A stretch of DNA of 64,000 nucleotides from WTGU01 sp965200925 (GTDB taxonomy: Bacteria; Pseudomonadota; Alphaproteobacteria; UBA828). The position numbers were made by a program, and so were the translations under genes. The notes beneath the pieces are model-generated. The model saw only the letters and a program-made list of their open reading frames with translations. It had not been told where the DNA came from and ran no database searches. Below are positions 34,217 to 44,847 of this stretch, piece after piece. How positions within the stretch are numbered: position 1 is the stretch's first letter; each line of letters opens with the position of its first letter. The DNA lies in NCBI GenBank assembly GCA_965200925.1, contig OZ241738.1, forward strand, positions 2,728,001-2,792,000, given 5' to 3'.

Positions 34217-34617
34217 CCGGGGCCGATCCGAAGCGGTCGCGGCGCACGCGACGGGTCTTCGTCAGGGCGCTCGTCGTCGCCTGCGCGATCGGCGTGCACG
34301 CCCATGAGCGCGGCACCCGGCAACGGGTGCGGGTCGACGTCGAGGTCGACGTGGCCTGCGAGGAGGGGCCGCTCGGAGACAGCATCGCCAATGTCGTTTC
34401 CTACGAAACGATCGTGGACGGCATCCGGACCATCGCCGGTCGCGGCCATATCAATCTGGTCGAGACCCTGGCCGACCGGATCGCCGACCTGTGCCTGGCC
34501 GACGCGCGCGCGTGGCGGGCGCGGGTCCGCGTCGAAAAGCTGGACATCTACCCGGATGCCGCCGGGGTCGGCGCCGAAGTCGAGCGGCTTCGCGCGGACG
34601 TGCCGCCGGGCGCCTGA
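34213..34617 (+). CDS. folB: Dihydroneopterin aldolase
   Basis: The 134-residue protein is a FolB-type aldolase. IGVHAHERGTRQRVRVDVEV is the family N-terminal strand, VVSYETIVDGI and INLVETLADRIADL carry the conserved Tyr and Glu of the active site, and VRVEKLDIYPDA has the catalytic Lys. It converts 7,8-dihydroneopterin to 6-hydroxymethyl-dihydropterin in folate synthesis. About 15 extra basic residues precede the domain. The ATG overlaps the end of the FolM-like gene, so the two are made together. Confidence 0.9.
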   Translation: MTGADPKRSRRTRRVFVRALVVACAIGVHAHERGTRQRVRVDVEVDVACEEGPLGDSIANVVSYETIVDGIRTIAGRGHINLVETLADRIADLCLADARAWRARVRVEKLDIYPDAAGVGAEVERLRADVPPGA

Positions 34618-34796
34618 CCTGCCGCCGACCGGGCGGGCGTCAAAGGCTTCGCGAACAACCCTGTTCCGGGCGGTGGTCCCGACATCCGCAGAGTGCTGAT
34701 GCGAGCGTGTCGTACTTTCGCTGGCGACATAGGAACAAATCATGTATCATGGGCGCATTGCACCGATCCGGTGGGTGTGGGATAAGGGAGGCGGTC

Positions 34797-35870
<1,074 letters not shown>

Positions 35871-35893
35871 GCGGCCGATGGGGAGCCGGCGGG

Positions 35894-36553
35894 GTGACGC
35901 GCGCGCCGGCCCGTGACCTCTCGGCCTCTCTGGGCGGCAGGAGGTTCGGGACGATCCTGGCCGACCCGCCGTGGCGGTTCGCCAACCGGACGGGCAAGGT
36001 CGCGCCCGAGCATCGCCGGCTGGCGCGTTACGAAACCCTGTCCTTCGAAGAAATCGGCGCGTTACCGGTGGCGGATCACGCCGCCGACCCGGCGCATTGC
36101 TACCTGTGGGTTCCGAACGCGCTGCTGCCGCACGGCCTGCGCGTCCCGACGGCGTGGGGATTCGCATACAAGACCAACCTGATCTGGCACAAGGTCCGCA
36201 AGGACGGCGGGTCGGACGGCCGCGGCGTCGGCTTCTACTTCCGCAACGTGACAGAGATGGTTCTGTTCGGCGTGAGAGGAAGGAACGCGCGGACGCTCGC
36301 TCCGGGCCGGCGGCAAGTGAACCTTCTCGCCAGCCGCAAGCGCGAGCATTCCCGCAAACCCGACGAGCAATACGACATCATCGAGCGATGCAGCCGCGGG
36401 CCGTATCTCGAATTGTTCGGACGCGGCAGGCGCAACGGATGGACGGTCTGGGGAAACCAGGCGGAGGTCGCCTACCGGCCGTCCTGGCCGACCTGTCTCT
36501 ACAATTCGACAACCACCGAGGCCTTGCCGGATCGTCCCGAGGCGTGCCCGTGA
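35894..36553 (+). CDS. MT-A70-family DNA adenine methyltransferase
   Basis: The 219-residue protein has ILADPPWRF (the DPPW catalytic tetrad, about residues 23-26), WVPNALLPHG, NLIWHKVRK and the closing YLELFGRGRRNGWTVWGN, which together define prokaryotic MT-A70 methylases. These transfer a methyl group from SAM to adenine N6 in DNA and are typically carried by phages, plasmids and islands, without a partner nuclease. It starts with GTG 23 bases after recA and ends 82 bases before alaS. Because recA and alaS are usually neighbours in this group, the gene is probably a recent insertion. Recognition site unknown. Confidence 0.88.
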   Translation: MTRAPARDLSASLGGRRFGTILADPPWRFANRTGKVAPEHRRLARYETLSFEEIGALPVADHAADPAHCYLWVPNALLPHGLRVPTAWGFAYKTNLIWHKVRKDGGSDGRGVGFYFRNVTEMVLFGVRGRNARTLAPGRRQVNLLASRKREHSRKPDEQYDIIERCSRGPYLELFGRGRRNGWTVWGNQAEVAYRPSWPTCLYNSTTTEALPDRPEACP

Positions 36554-36635
36554 TCGCGGCGCTGCGCCCGACGGAAAGGGGTACCCGCCGGTCGCGTCCC
36601 TGAATCCCTTCGGGCAACGCGCGAAAGGGAATCCA

Positions 36636-39284
36636 ATGCCGAGCGTCAACGAGATCCGCGAGCACTTCCTGGATTACTTCGCGAGCAACGACCACGAAAT
36701 CGTGCGGTCGAGCCCGCTCGTTCCGCACAACGACCCGACGTTGATGTTCACCAACGCCGGGATGGTGCAGTTCAAGAACGTCTTCACCGGCGCCGAGAGC
36801 CGGCCCCGCCCGCGGGCCGCCACCTCGCAGAAATGCGTGCGCGCGGGCGGCAAGCACAATGACCTCGACAATGTGGGCTACACCGCGCGCCACCACACCT
36901 TCTTCGAGATGCTCGGCAATTTCTCGTTCGGCGACTACTTCAAGGAGCGCGCCATCGAGCTCGCCTGGGGGCTGGTGACCCGCGAGTTCGGCCTTCCCGC
37001 CGAGCGGCTCCTGGTCACGGTCTTCGCCGAGGACGACGAGGCCCACGCCCTCTGGCGCAAGATCGCGGGGCTGCCGGAAGGCAGGGTCCTGCGCATCCCG
37101 ACGTCGGACAACTTCTGGGCCATGGGCGATACCGGCCCCTGCGGTCCGTGCTCGGAGATCTTCTACGACCATGGGCCGGAAATCCCGGGCGGCCCGCCGG
37201 GGAGCGCCGGCGAGGACGGCGACCGCTTCGTCGAGATCTGGAACCTGGTCTTCATGCAGTTCGAGCAGGTGGCGCCCGGCGAGCGGGTCGCCCTGCCCAA
37301 GCCCTCGATCGACACCGGCATGGGGCTCGAACGGATCACGGCGATCCTCCAGGGCGAGCATGACAATTACGAGACCGACCTGTTTCGGAGCCTGATCACC
37401 GCCGGCGTCGAATTGAGCGGCGCGCCGGCGGACAGCGCGCACCGCGCCTCGCACCGGGTCGTCGCCGACCATCTGCGGGCCAGCGCCTTCCTGATCGCGG
37501 ACGGCGTGACTCCTTCGAACGAAGGGCGCGGCTACGTGTTGCGGCGGATCATGCGACGCGCCATGCGCCATGCCTATCTGATGGGTTGCGCCGAGCCCCT
37601 GATGTGGCGCCTCGTGCCCGCGCTCACACGCGAGATGGGCGGGGCCTTCGACGAATTGATCCGCGCCGAACCCCTGATCGCGGAGACGTTGAAGCTCGAG
37701 GAAACGCGCTTCAGGGAGACGCTCGCCCGCGGCCTGCGCCTGCTCGACGAGGCCGTGGCCGGGCTCGCGCCGGGCGCGAAGCTGCCCGGCGCGACGGCGT
37801 TCCGGCTCTACGACACCTACGGCTTCCCGCTCGACCTGACGGAAGACGCACTCCGCGCCCAGGGCCGGGCGGTGGACCGCGCCGGCTTCGAAGCCCGCAT
37901 GGCGCGCCAGCGCGCGGAGGCGCGCCGCGCCTGGGCAGGCTCTGGTGCGGTCGCGAGCGAGGCGGTCTGGTTCGATATCCGCGAGCGCGCGGGCGCGACG
38001 GAGTTTCTGGGCCACGACACGGAGAGCGCTGAGGCCATGGTCCAGGCGTTGGTCGTGGATGGCGCCCCGGTCGCGCGCGCCGGCGCCGGCGCCGAGGTCA
38101 CGTTCGTCGTCAACCAGACCCCGTTCTACGCCGAGGGCGGTGGCCAGGTCGGCGACGCGGGCGTCGTCTCCGCCGGCGGCGCCCGCGTCGTCGTGGCCGA
38201 CACGCGCCGGGAGGCGGGCGGGCTTCACGTCCATCGCGGGCGCGTCGAGGAGGGGGCCCTGGCGGTGGACGAGGCGGTGGTCCTGACCGTGGACGGTGCG
38301 CGGCGCGCGGCACTCCGGGCCAATCACTCGGCCACCCATCTGCTGCATGCGGCGCTGCGCCGCGCGCTCGGCGACCATGTGGTCCAAAAGGGTTCGCTGG
38401 TCGCACCCGACCGTCTGCGCTTCGACATCGGCCACCCGGGCGCCGTCCCGGCCGAGGCGCTGGAAGCGGTGGAAGCGGAGGTCAACCGCCTGATCCGCCA
38501 GAACACGCCGCTCGTCACCCGCCTGATGAGCCCGGACGAGGCCATCGCGGCCGGCGCGCTGGCGCTCTTCGGCGAGAAATACGGCGAGGAGGTGCGCGTG
38601 GTCTCGATGGGCCGCGCCGACGGCGAAAGCCGGCCCTATTCGGTGGAGCTCTGCGGTGGCACCCACGTCGCGCGCACCGGCGACATCGGGTCGTTCCGCA
38701 TCGTGGGAGAAACCGCGGCCGCCGCCGGGGTGCGGCGGATCGAGGCGCTCACGGGCGAGGTCGCGCGCCGCTACGGGGCCGCCCTCGAGGCGGCGCTGGA
38801 GGAGGCGTCGTCCCTGCTCAAGGCCGCGCCTGCCGATCTTCCCCGGCGGGTCGAGGCGCTGATCGCGGAGCGCAAGGCACTCGAACGCGGGCTCGTCGAG
38901 GCCCGCCGCCAGCTCGCGACCGGCGGGGGGAGGCCGCAGGACGAGGCGCGCTCGGTCGCCGGGATCACCTTCCTCGCCCGCGCGGTGGACGGCGCGCAGG
39001 CGAAGGAGCTGCGCGCCATGGTCGACGACCTGAAGAAGACCTTGGGCTCGGGCGTCTGTGCGGTGGTGAGCCGGGCCGACGGCAAGGCGGCGGTGACGGT
39101 GGGCGTCACCCGGGACCTCACGACACGGGTGAGTGCGGTCGAACTGGCGCGCGCCGGTGCTGTGGCGGTCGGCGGGAAAGGCGGCGGTGGTCGGCCCGAC
39201 ATGGCCCAGGCCGGCGGCCCCGACGGTACCCGCCTCGCCGAGGCCCTGCGGGCGATCGAGAAGGCGCTCGAAGAGGCTGCCTGA
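36636..39284 (+). CDS. alaS: Alanyl-tRNA synthetase
   Basis: The 882-residue protein is full length. The N-terminal class II catalytic core has TNAGMVQFK and RKHNDLDNVG-like motif 2 (CVRAGGKHNDLDNVG). The editing domain has NHSATHLLHAALR (HxxxH zinc ligands) and the downstream CGGTHVARTGD. The C-terminal oligomerisation region ends in GKGGGGRPDMAQAGG, the glycine-rich block typical of AlaRS. It charges tRNA-Ala and clears mischarged Ser and Gly. AAAGGG precedes the ATG. Confidence 0.98.
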   Translation: MPSVNEIREHFLDYFASNDHEIVRSSPLVPHNDPTLMFTNAGMVQFKNVFTGAESRPRPRAATSQKCVRAGGKHNDLDNVGYTARHHTFFEMLGNFSFGDYFKERAIELAWGLVTREFGLPAERLLVTVFAEDDEAHALWRKIAGLPEGRVLRIPTSDNFWAMGDTGPCGPCSEIFYDHGPEIPGGPPGSAGEDGDRFVEIWNLVFMQFEQVAPGERVALPKPSIDTGMGLERITAILQGEHDNYETDLFRSLITAGVELSGAPADSAHRASHRVVADHLRASAFLIADGVTPSNEGRGYVLRRIMRRAMRHAYLMGCAEPLMWRLVPALTREMGGAFDELIRAEPLIAETLKLEETRFRETLARGLRLLDEAVAGLAPGAKLPGATAFRLYDTYGFPLDLTEDALRAQGRAVDRAGFEARMARQRAEARRAWAGSGAVASEAVWFDIRERAGATEFLGHDTESAEAMVQALVVDGAPVARAGAGAEVTFVVNQTPFYAEGGGQVGDAGVVSAGGARVVVADTRREAGGLHVHRGRVEEGALAVDEAVVLTVDGARRAALRANHSATHLLHAALRRALGDHVVQKGSLVAPDRLRFDIGHPGAVPAEALEAVEAEVNRLIRQNTPLVTRLMSPDEAIAAGALALFGEKYGEEVRVVSMGRADGESRPYSVELCGGTHVARTGDIGSFRIVGETAAAAGVRRIEALTGEVARRYGAALEAALEEASSLLKAAPADLPRRVEALIAERKALERGLVEARRQLATGGGRPQDEARSVAGITFLARAVDGAQAKELRAMVDDLKKTLGSGVCAVVSRADGKAAVTVGVTRDLTTRVSAVELARAGAVAVGGKGGGGRPDMAQAGGPDGTRLAEALRAIEKALEEAA

Positions 39285-39311
39285 AGCCTCCCGAACCGAG
39301 GCGCTCGCCGC

Positions 39312-40526
39312 TCACGCCATGGCGGCGCGCAGGCGGCGGTCGATGGCGTCCAGAAAATCCTTGGAGTTCAGCCAGTCCTGGTCCGGGCCGATCAGGAGCG
39401 CCAGGTCCTTCGTCATCTCGCCCGCCTCGACGGCCTCGACGCAGCAGCGCTCCAACGTGTCGGCGAAGCGGGCGAGGCCGGCGTTGCCGTCGCGCCGGCC
39501 GCGGTGCGCGAGGCCGCGGGTCCAGGCGAAGATCGAGGCGATGGGGTTGGTCGAGGTCTCCTCGCCCCGCTGCCAGGCGCGATAGTGCCGGGTCACCGTG
39601 CCGTGCGCCGCTTCGGCCTCGACCGTCCGCCCGTCCGGCGACATGAGGACGGAGGTCATCAAGCCGAGGGAACCGAAGCCCTGGGCCACGGTGTCCGACT
39701 GGACGTCGCCGTCGTAGTTCTTGCAGGCCCAGACGAAGGCCCCTTCCCATTTGAGCGCCGCGGCGACCATGTCGTCGATCAGCCGGTGCTCGTAGCCGAT
39801 GCCCGCGGCCGCGAAGCGCTCCTTGAACTCGCTGTCGAAGACCTCCTGGAAGAGATCCTTGAAGCGCCCGTCATAGGCCTTGAGGATGGTGTTCTTGGTC
39901 GAGAGATAGACCGGCCAGCCGCGCTCGAGCCCATAGGTCATGCAGGCGCGCGCGAAGTCCCGGATCGAGTCGTCGAGGTTGTACATGGCGAGGGCGACGC
40001 CGCCGCCGGGGAAGGCGAACACCTCCCGCTCGACCGCCTCGCCGCCGCCCTCGGGCTCGAAGCGGATCGTGAGCCGGCCCTTGCCCGGCACGATGAAGTC
40101 GGTGGCGCGGTACTGGTCGCCGAAGGCGTGGCGGCCGATCACGATGGGCTTTTCCCAGCCGGGCACGAGGCGCGGCACGTTGCGGCAGACGATCGGCTCG
40201 CGAAACACGGTGCCGCCCAGGATGTTGCGGATCGTGCCGTTGGGCGAGCGCCACATCTTCTTCAGGCCGAACTCCGCGACGCGCGCCTCGTCCGGTGTGA
40301 TGGTTGCGCATTTGACGCCGACGCCGGTTTCCTTGATCGCCTCGGCGCAATCGACCGTGACCCGGTCGTCGGTCGCGTCCCGGTTCTCGATGCCGAGGTC
40401 GAAATAGCGCAGGTCGATGTCCAGGTAGGGCAGGATCAGCTGTTCCTTGATCCAGGCCCAGATGATCCGGGTCATCTCGTCGCCGTCGATCTCGACGATG
40501 GGGTTGGCGACCGCGATCTTCGCCAT
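39312..40526 (-). CDS. icd: NADP-dependent isocitrate dehydrogenase (eukaryotic-type dimer)
   Basis: The 404-residue enzyme starts with IAVANPIVEIDGDEMTRIIW, has SPNGTIRNILGGTVFREP for substrate binding, YLSTKNTILKAYDGRFKD with the catalytic Lys, and EAEAAHGTVTRHY for NADP. This sequence type is the IDH2-like homodimer common in alphaproteobacteria rather than the E. coli form. It oxidises isocitrate to 2-oxoglutarate with NADPH production. It is convergent with alaS (27 bases apart). Confidence 0.97.
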   Translation of the reverse strand: MAKIAVANPIVEIDGDEMTRIIWAWIKEQLILPYLDIDLRYFDLGIENRDATDDRVTVDCAEAIKETGVGVKCATITPDEARVAEFGLKKMWRSPNGTIRNILGGTVFREPIVCRNVPRLVPGWEKPIVIGRHAFGDQYRATDFIVPGKGRLTIRFEPEGGGEAVEREVFAFPGGGVALAMYNLDDSIRDFARACMTYGLERGWPVYLSTKNTILKAYDGRFKDLFQEVFDSEFKERFAAAGIGYEHRLIDDMVAAALKWEGAFVWACKNYDGDVQSDTVAQGFGSLGLMTSVLMSPDGRTVEAEAAHGTVTRHYRAWQRGEETSTNPIASIFAWTRGLAHRGRRDGNAGLARFADTLERCCVEAVEAGEMTKDLALLIGPDQDWLNSKDFLDAIDRRLRAAMA

Positions 40527-40739
40527 GCGCAATTCTCCGGTTTCGGTGCGAATGCCCGCGCACCGGGCGGCGGCGGGCGAGGCCGTGCGCACCATATCAC
40601 CGGTACGTGACCGGTCAAGGCGCGGGGCGGGGGACGACCGGAGGCGGCTCCATTCACGGTGCGCGGGCCTCCCGTTCCCTGTGCTACGATCCGGCATGGA
40701 TGATCGCGGTTGCGGGACGCGGGGCGGCAGGCGGGGGCC

Positions 40740-41183
40740 GTGAGGGCGCTGGTCCAGCGGGTCTCGGAGGCGTCCGTCGCCGTCGAGGGGGAGACGATCG
40801 CCCGGATCGAGGGCGGAATGCTGGTCCTCGTCTGCGCCATGGCGGGGGACGGCGACGACGAGGCCGAAGTCCTCGCCCGCAAGATCGCCAACTTGCGCAT
40901 CTTCGCGGACGAGCGGGGGAAGATGAACAGGTCCGTCCTCGACGGCGGCGGCGCGGCGCTCGTCGTCAGCCAGTTCACCCTCGCCGCCGATACGCGCCGC
41001 GGCAACAGGCCGGGCTTCTCGCGCGCAGCCCCGCCCGAGGAGGGGCTGCGCCTCTACGGGCGGTTCGAGAGCCTGCTGGCCGGCCACGGGGTGCCGACCC
41101 GACGCGGCCGCTTCGGTGCCGAGATGGAAGTGCGTCTCGTCAACGACGGGCCGGTCACGATCTGGCTCGATACCGAGGATTGA
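40740..41183 (+). CDS. dtd: D-aminoacyl-tRNA deacylase
   Basis: The 147-residue protein is a typical DTD1: MRALVQRVSEASVAV at the N-terminus, the active-site SQFTLAADTRRGNRPGFSRA and the cross-subunit loop NDGPVTIWL. It hydrolyses D-aminoacyl-tRNA, and Gly-tRNA-Ala misproducts, as a homodimer. The GTG at 40740 is used; an in-frame upstream ATG (40710) would add ten residues not found in the family. It is divergent from icd. Confidence 0.95.
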   Translation: MRALVQRVSEASVAVEGETIARIEGGMLVLVCAMAGDGDDEAEVLARKIANLRIFADERGKMNRSVLDGGGAALVVSQFTLAADTRRGNRPGFSRAAPPEEGLRLYGRFESLLAGHGVPTRRGRFGAEMEVRLVNDGPVTIWLDTED

Positions 41184-41485
41184 GCGTCAGCCGCCGCCCG
41201 CCGGATTCGTTGCCCGGCAGGGGGATCGTCGGCATGAGCGAGGAGAGGCTCTTGCCGTGGGTATCGAGGGCGCCGGTCACCATGACCCCGCCGCCGCGCA
41301 CGCGGGTGGTCTTCGAGATGGAGGTTGTAGCCCGTGCCTCGTCCGCGCCGCAGGGCTAAGGGTCTCACGCGCGATGGTGCGCTCGGCCAGTTCCTACCGC
41401 CGGCTCCCCGCGCCCGCGCCGACCCGCACCGGATCGCCGCTTTTCGTCGGGTTACTTTATCGGCACCATACGCATCGCCACTCTA
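41184..41485. other. Intergenic, possible gene scrap
   Basis: About 300 bases without a clear gene. On the minus strand, 41204-41345 read as TRVRGGGVMVTGALDTHGKS and a short tail to a stop, which looks protein-like but has no start and no match that I recognise. The GC-rich half ends near 41440, after which AT content rises sharply. Confidence 0.35.
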
Positions 41486-41824
41486 TCAACACAGACCAGT
41501 TACACTCTTGGGGTCCTCTGTCGGGAAGCGCTTCTTGAATTCTCGCATTACATGCATACTAGCAGACATGCATACTTGCTCCGTCAACGTATCTCTCCTC
41601 ACCACAGAATCCATCACTCCACGAGCTGTCATGCAAAGGCCGTTTCGTATTTGTGTGTCAGAAAATTCCCGCAAAGATAACTCGTCAGCCACTCTAACTA
41701 CTAAGCCGCAAAAATAGGTATTGTCATCAGCTTTGATGTTCCCAGTCAAACTGATTGCCGACCCAATAAATACCAAGACGAGAATGAGACGCATGATCGT
41801 AGTCTCAGTTTTGGTCCTATTCAT
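41486..41824 (-). CDS. Small secreted or lipoprotein-like hypothetical protein
   Basis: The 112-residue product starts at ATG 41824, supported by AGGAGG in its leader, or at an internal Met (41794). MRLILVLVFIGSAISLTGNIKAD is a convincing signal peptide. The mature part contains four Cys residues, possibly two disulfides, and no known domain. Base composition is much more AT-rich than the genes on either side, suggesting acquisition. It is likely exported to the periplasm. Function unknown. Confidence 0.55.
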   Translation of the reverse strand: MNRTKTETTIMRLILVLVFIGSAISLTGNIKADDNTYFCGLVVRVADELSLREFSDTQIRNGLCMTARGVMDSVVRRDTLTEQVCMSASMHVMREFKKRFPTEDPKSVTGLC

Positions 41825-41931
41825 TGATAAACTTTCCTCCTCTTCGCCATTTTCAGGGCCGACTAAGAGCTTGTAAGCATGTTTCTCCAATGGCGATGTC
41901 TAAAGGAATATACAGTGCTGTCCGTCCGTGT

Positions 41932-44349
41932 TTACGAAACTGCTGCCTTCATGCTCTCTTCGCGCGCTTCCTGGATCAGGTGCCAGAGCGTGTTCGGGCG
42001 GAGCGGGAGCTCGGTGATCTCGATACCGAAGGGGCTCAAGGCGTCGCAGATGGCGTTGCACAACGTGCCGGGGACGTCCGACGGCCGGCCCTCGCCGATG
42101 CCGCGGCTGCCGAGCGGGGTGTGCGGGCAGGGCGTCGGCGCGTGGGTCACCTTGATGTCCGGCACGTCGGCGGCGGTCGCGAGCTTGTAATTCTCGAAAT
42201 CGGCGGTGAGCTGCTGGCCGTTCTCGTCGTAGACGAACTGCTCGAACATGGTGTTCGAGAGCCCCTGAACGATGGCGCCCTGCATCTGCCCCTCGACGAT
42301 CTGGGGGTTGATGATGCGGCCCACGTCCTCCGACGTGGTCCAGCTCAGGATCGCGAACTGGCCGGTCTCGATGTCCACCTCGACGGTGCAGACGTCCGCA
42401 TTGAAGGCGATCATGGGCTTCTCAGCCTCGAAGAAGGCGGTGTGTTCAAGGCCGCCTGACTCGCCCGCCGGCAGGTTGATCGGCGCCATGATGATGCGCT
42501 CGACCGCCTCGCGGAAGGTCTTCCGGATATTCGAATCCTTCCTGTAGGTCACGAAGCCGTCCTCGAAGGCGAAATCCGCCGGGCCTGCGCCCTCGAGTGC
42601 GAGGTCGTGGGCCATGACGCGGGCGATCTTCTCCTTGAGCCGTTCGCAGGCCTGCACGGCGGCGCTGACGAAGTAGGAGCCGGCGCGGGCGCCGATGGTG
42701 CCGGAGCCGAAGGGGGTCGTCCCGGTGTCACCGGTGGTCACGACGACGTCGTTCGGATGGATGCCGAAGCTGTGGGCGACCGCCTGGGCCACCGTCGTTT
42801 CGTGCCCCTGCCCGCCGGGCGCATCGCCTTCGAAGACCAGCGCCTTGCCGCGCGGATCGAGCCGCACCGTCGCCGCCCCGTAGCCGGGTTGGTTCTCCAT
42901 CGGGACCAGAAGCTCGGAAGCGACGCCGGAGAGTTCGACGCCGAGGCCGAAGCCGATCCCCAGATGGCGGCCCTCCTTACGCGCCGCCGCCTGGCGCGCG
43001 CGGAAGCCGGGAAGGTCGGCTTCCGCCATCAGGTTGTCCCACACCTTGAGGAAGTCGCCGCTGTCGAAATACTCGTTGGTGATCGAGGTGTGCGGCAGTT
43101 CGGCGACCAGATTCCTGCGGCGCACGTCGGCCGGCTCCAGGCCGCATTTCCGGGCCACCATGTCGATGGCCCGCTCCATGGCAAAGCGGGTCGGCAGCTC
43201 GCCGAAGGCGCGGGCGGGCGAAAGCGCCGACTTGTTGGTGACGGCGACCTTCACCTTCACGTCGCCGATCGGCCAGTCGTAGGCGTTGGGGAGCTCGACC
43301 GAGCCCAGGAAGGGCATCAGAAACCCCCAGTAGACGCCCTCGCAGCCGTCGCCGCAATCGGCGAGGCCCCGGTTGCGGAGCGCGAGGAGCTTGCCGTCGG
43401 CGGTCGCCGCGACCTCGATGTCGTGCACCTGGTCGCGCTCCTGGCTGACCGCCATCAGGTGCTCCTGGCGGCTTTCGATCCAGCGCACCGGGCGGCCCAG
43501 GGTCCGTGCCATATGGGCGACCAGCATCGGCTCGCGGTAGAAGGGCGCCTTGACGCCGAACCCCCCGCCCTGGTCGCGCGGGGCGATGATGCGGATCTTC
43601 TCGGCCGGGATTTCCAGAATGTCGGAGAGGGCGAGCCGGTCGATATGGGGGCGCTGGGTGGTGAGCCAGCCGGTGAGGCCGTCCGATTCGTCCCACTCGA
43701 ACAGCGCGCCGCGGGTCTCCATGGGCGTGACGCCGCAGCGGTGGCAGACGAAGCGCTCCCTGACCACCACGTCCGCACCGTCGATCGCTGCCTGAACCGC
43801 CTTGTCGTTCTCGGCCTGGCTCGCCTCGTCGGCACCGCCGGTGAACGTCATCTCGAAGATCACGTTGTCGTCCCAGCCTTCGTGGACCAGCGGCGCGCCG
43901 TCGCGAAGGGCGCTTTCCGGATCGCCGACATAGGGCAGGGGGTCGTAGTCGACCTGGATCGCCTCCACCGCATCCTCGGCTGCGTAAGGGTCGCGCGCGA
44001 CCACCGCCGCCACCGGCTCGCCGTGCCACTTGACCTTGCCGACCGCGAGCGGCCAGTGCTTCGGGTAGTTGGCGGGCAGTGCCGGCACCACCACGGGCTG
44101 CGGCATCGGCAGGATCGCATCCTTGATGTCCTCGCCCGTGACCACGGCGATCACGCCCGGCATGGCCTTGGCGGCGCTCGCGTCGATGCGCGCGATCCTG
44201 GCGTGCGCGTGGTCGCTCCGCCGGAACGCCAGATGCACCATGCCCGGGATTGCGATATCGGCGAGGAAGCGGCCCCTGCCGGTGGTGAGCCGGTGGTCTT
44301 CCTTGCGGCTGAAGCGGCTGCCGACCCAGCCTTCGTTCGTCGCGCTCAT
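41932..44349 (-). CDS. Xanthine dehydrogenase-family molybdopterin-binding large subunit (CoxL-like)
   Basis: The 805-residue protein has the molybdenum hydroxylase large-subunit plan: FLADIAIPGMVHLAFRRSDHAHARI at the start, DQGGGFGVK for molybdopterin, GGQGHETTVAQ, and GSRGIGEGRPSDVPG near the C-terminus with the catalytic Glu. The active-site loop is unusual: where CO dehydrogenase form I has AYxCSFR and form II AYRGAGR, this chain has ARAFGELP. It is therefore not a CO dehydrogenase; an N-heterocycle, aldehyde or purine-like substrate is likely. It is the last gene of an operon with FAD and 2Fe-2S subunits (gaps of 13-14 bases). Confidence 0.88.
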   Translation of the reverse strand: MSATNEGWVGSRFSRKEDHRLTTGRGRFLADIAIPGMVHLAFRRSDHAHARIARIDASAAKAMPGVIAVVTGEDIKDAILPMPQPVVVPALPANYPKHWPLAVGKVKWHGEPVAAVVARDPYAAEDAVEAIQVDYDPLPYVGDPESALRDGAPLVHEGWDDNVIFEMTFTGGADEASQAENDKAVQAAIDGADVVVRERFVCHRCGVTPMETRGALFEWDESDGLTGWLTTQRPHIDRLALSDILEIPAEKIRIIAPRDQGGGFGVKAPFYREPMLVAHMARTLGRPVRWIESRQEHLMAVSQERDQVHDIEVAATADGKLLALRNRGLADCGDGCEGVYWGFLMPFLGSVELPNAYDWPIGDVKVKVAVTNKSALSPARAFGELPTRFAMERAIDMVARKCGLEPADVRRRNLVAELPHTSITNEYFDSGDFLKVWDNLMAEADLPGFRARQAAARKEGRHLGIGFGLGVELSGVASELLVPMENQPGYGAATVRLDPRGKALVFEGDAPGGQGHETTVAQAVAHSFGIHPNDVVVTTGDTGTTPFGSGTIGARAGSYFVSAAVQACERLKEKIARVMAHDLALEGAGPADFAFEDGFVTYRKDSNIRKTFREAVERIIMAPINLPAGESGGLEHTAFFEAEKPMIAFNADVCTVEVDIETGQFAILSWTTSEDVGRIINPQIVEGQMQGAIVQGLSNTMFEQFVYDENGQQLTADFENYKLATAADVPDIKVTHAPTPCPHTPLGSRGIGEGRPSDVPGTLCNAICDALSPFGIEITELPLRPNTLWHLIQEAREESMKAAVS

Positions 44350-44362
44350 CCGATGGCCTCCG

Positions 44363-44833
44363 TCACCTGCTCTCCGCGGCGGCGCGGACCGCGTCGACGA
44401 TATGCGCATAGCCGGTGCAGCGGCAGAGATTGCCGATCAGCCCGTGGCGGATCTCCGCGTCGGTGGGGGCCGGGTTCTCGCGCAGGAAATCGTCCATGTT
44501 CATCAGGATGCCCGGCGTGCAGTAGCCGCATTGCAGGGCGTGATGCTCGTTGAACGCCTTCTGCAAGGGCGTCGCCTGCCCGCCCTTGGCCAAGCCCTCG
44601 ACGGTGGTGATCGCGTGGCCGTCGGCCTGAGCGGCGACCATGAGGCAGGATTTCACCGCGGCGCCGTCCAGCTGGACGGTGCAGGTGCCGCAGACGCCCT
44701 CGTAGGTGCAGCCGATGTGGGTGCCGGTGAGCCCGGCGCGCTCGCGGATGAAATCGACCAGCAGCATGCGGACGGGCACGGTCTCTTCGTGGACCTCGCC
44801 GTTGATCGTCACCCTGATCGTCGTGTCGCCCAT
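44363..44833 (-). CDS. Molybdenum hydroxylase 2Fe-2S subunit (CoxS-like)
   Basis: The 156-residue subunit holds two 2Fe-2S clusters. GCTYEGVCGTC plus a later Cys bind the plant-type cluster; CGYCTPG and NLCRCTGY bind the second, helical-domain cluster. It passes electrons from the molybdenum centre in the large subunit to FAD in the medium subunit. It lies between those two genes with short spacers. Length and motif order are standard for the family. Confidence 0.93.
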   Translation of the reverse strand: MGDTTIRVTINGEVHEETVPVRMLLVDFIRERAGLTGTHIGCTYEGVCGTCTVQLDGAAVKSCLMVAAQADGHAITTVEGLAKGGQATPLQKAFNEHHALQCGYCTPGILMNMDDFLRENPAPTDAEIRHGLIGNLCRCTGYAHIVDAVRAAAESR

Positions 44834-44847
44834 CGCCGGGGCCTCCC

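Noticed and set aside
34652..34665. GAAC-N6-GTTC palindrome as an SOS box for recA
   Set aside because: The alphaproteobacterial LexA site is a GTTC-N7-GTTC direct repeat. The spacing and orientation here do not match, so I do not call an operator.
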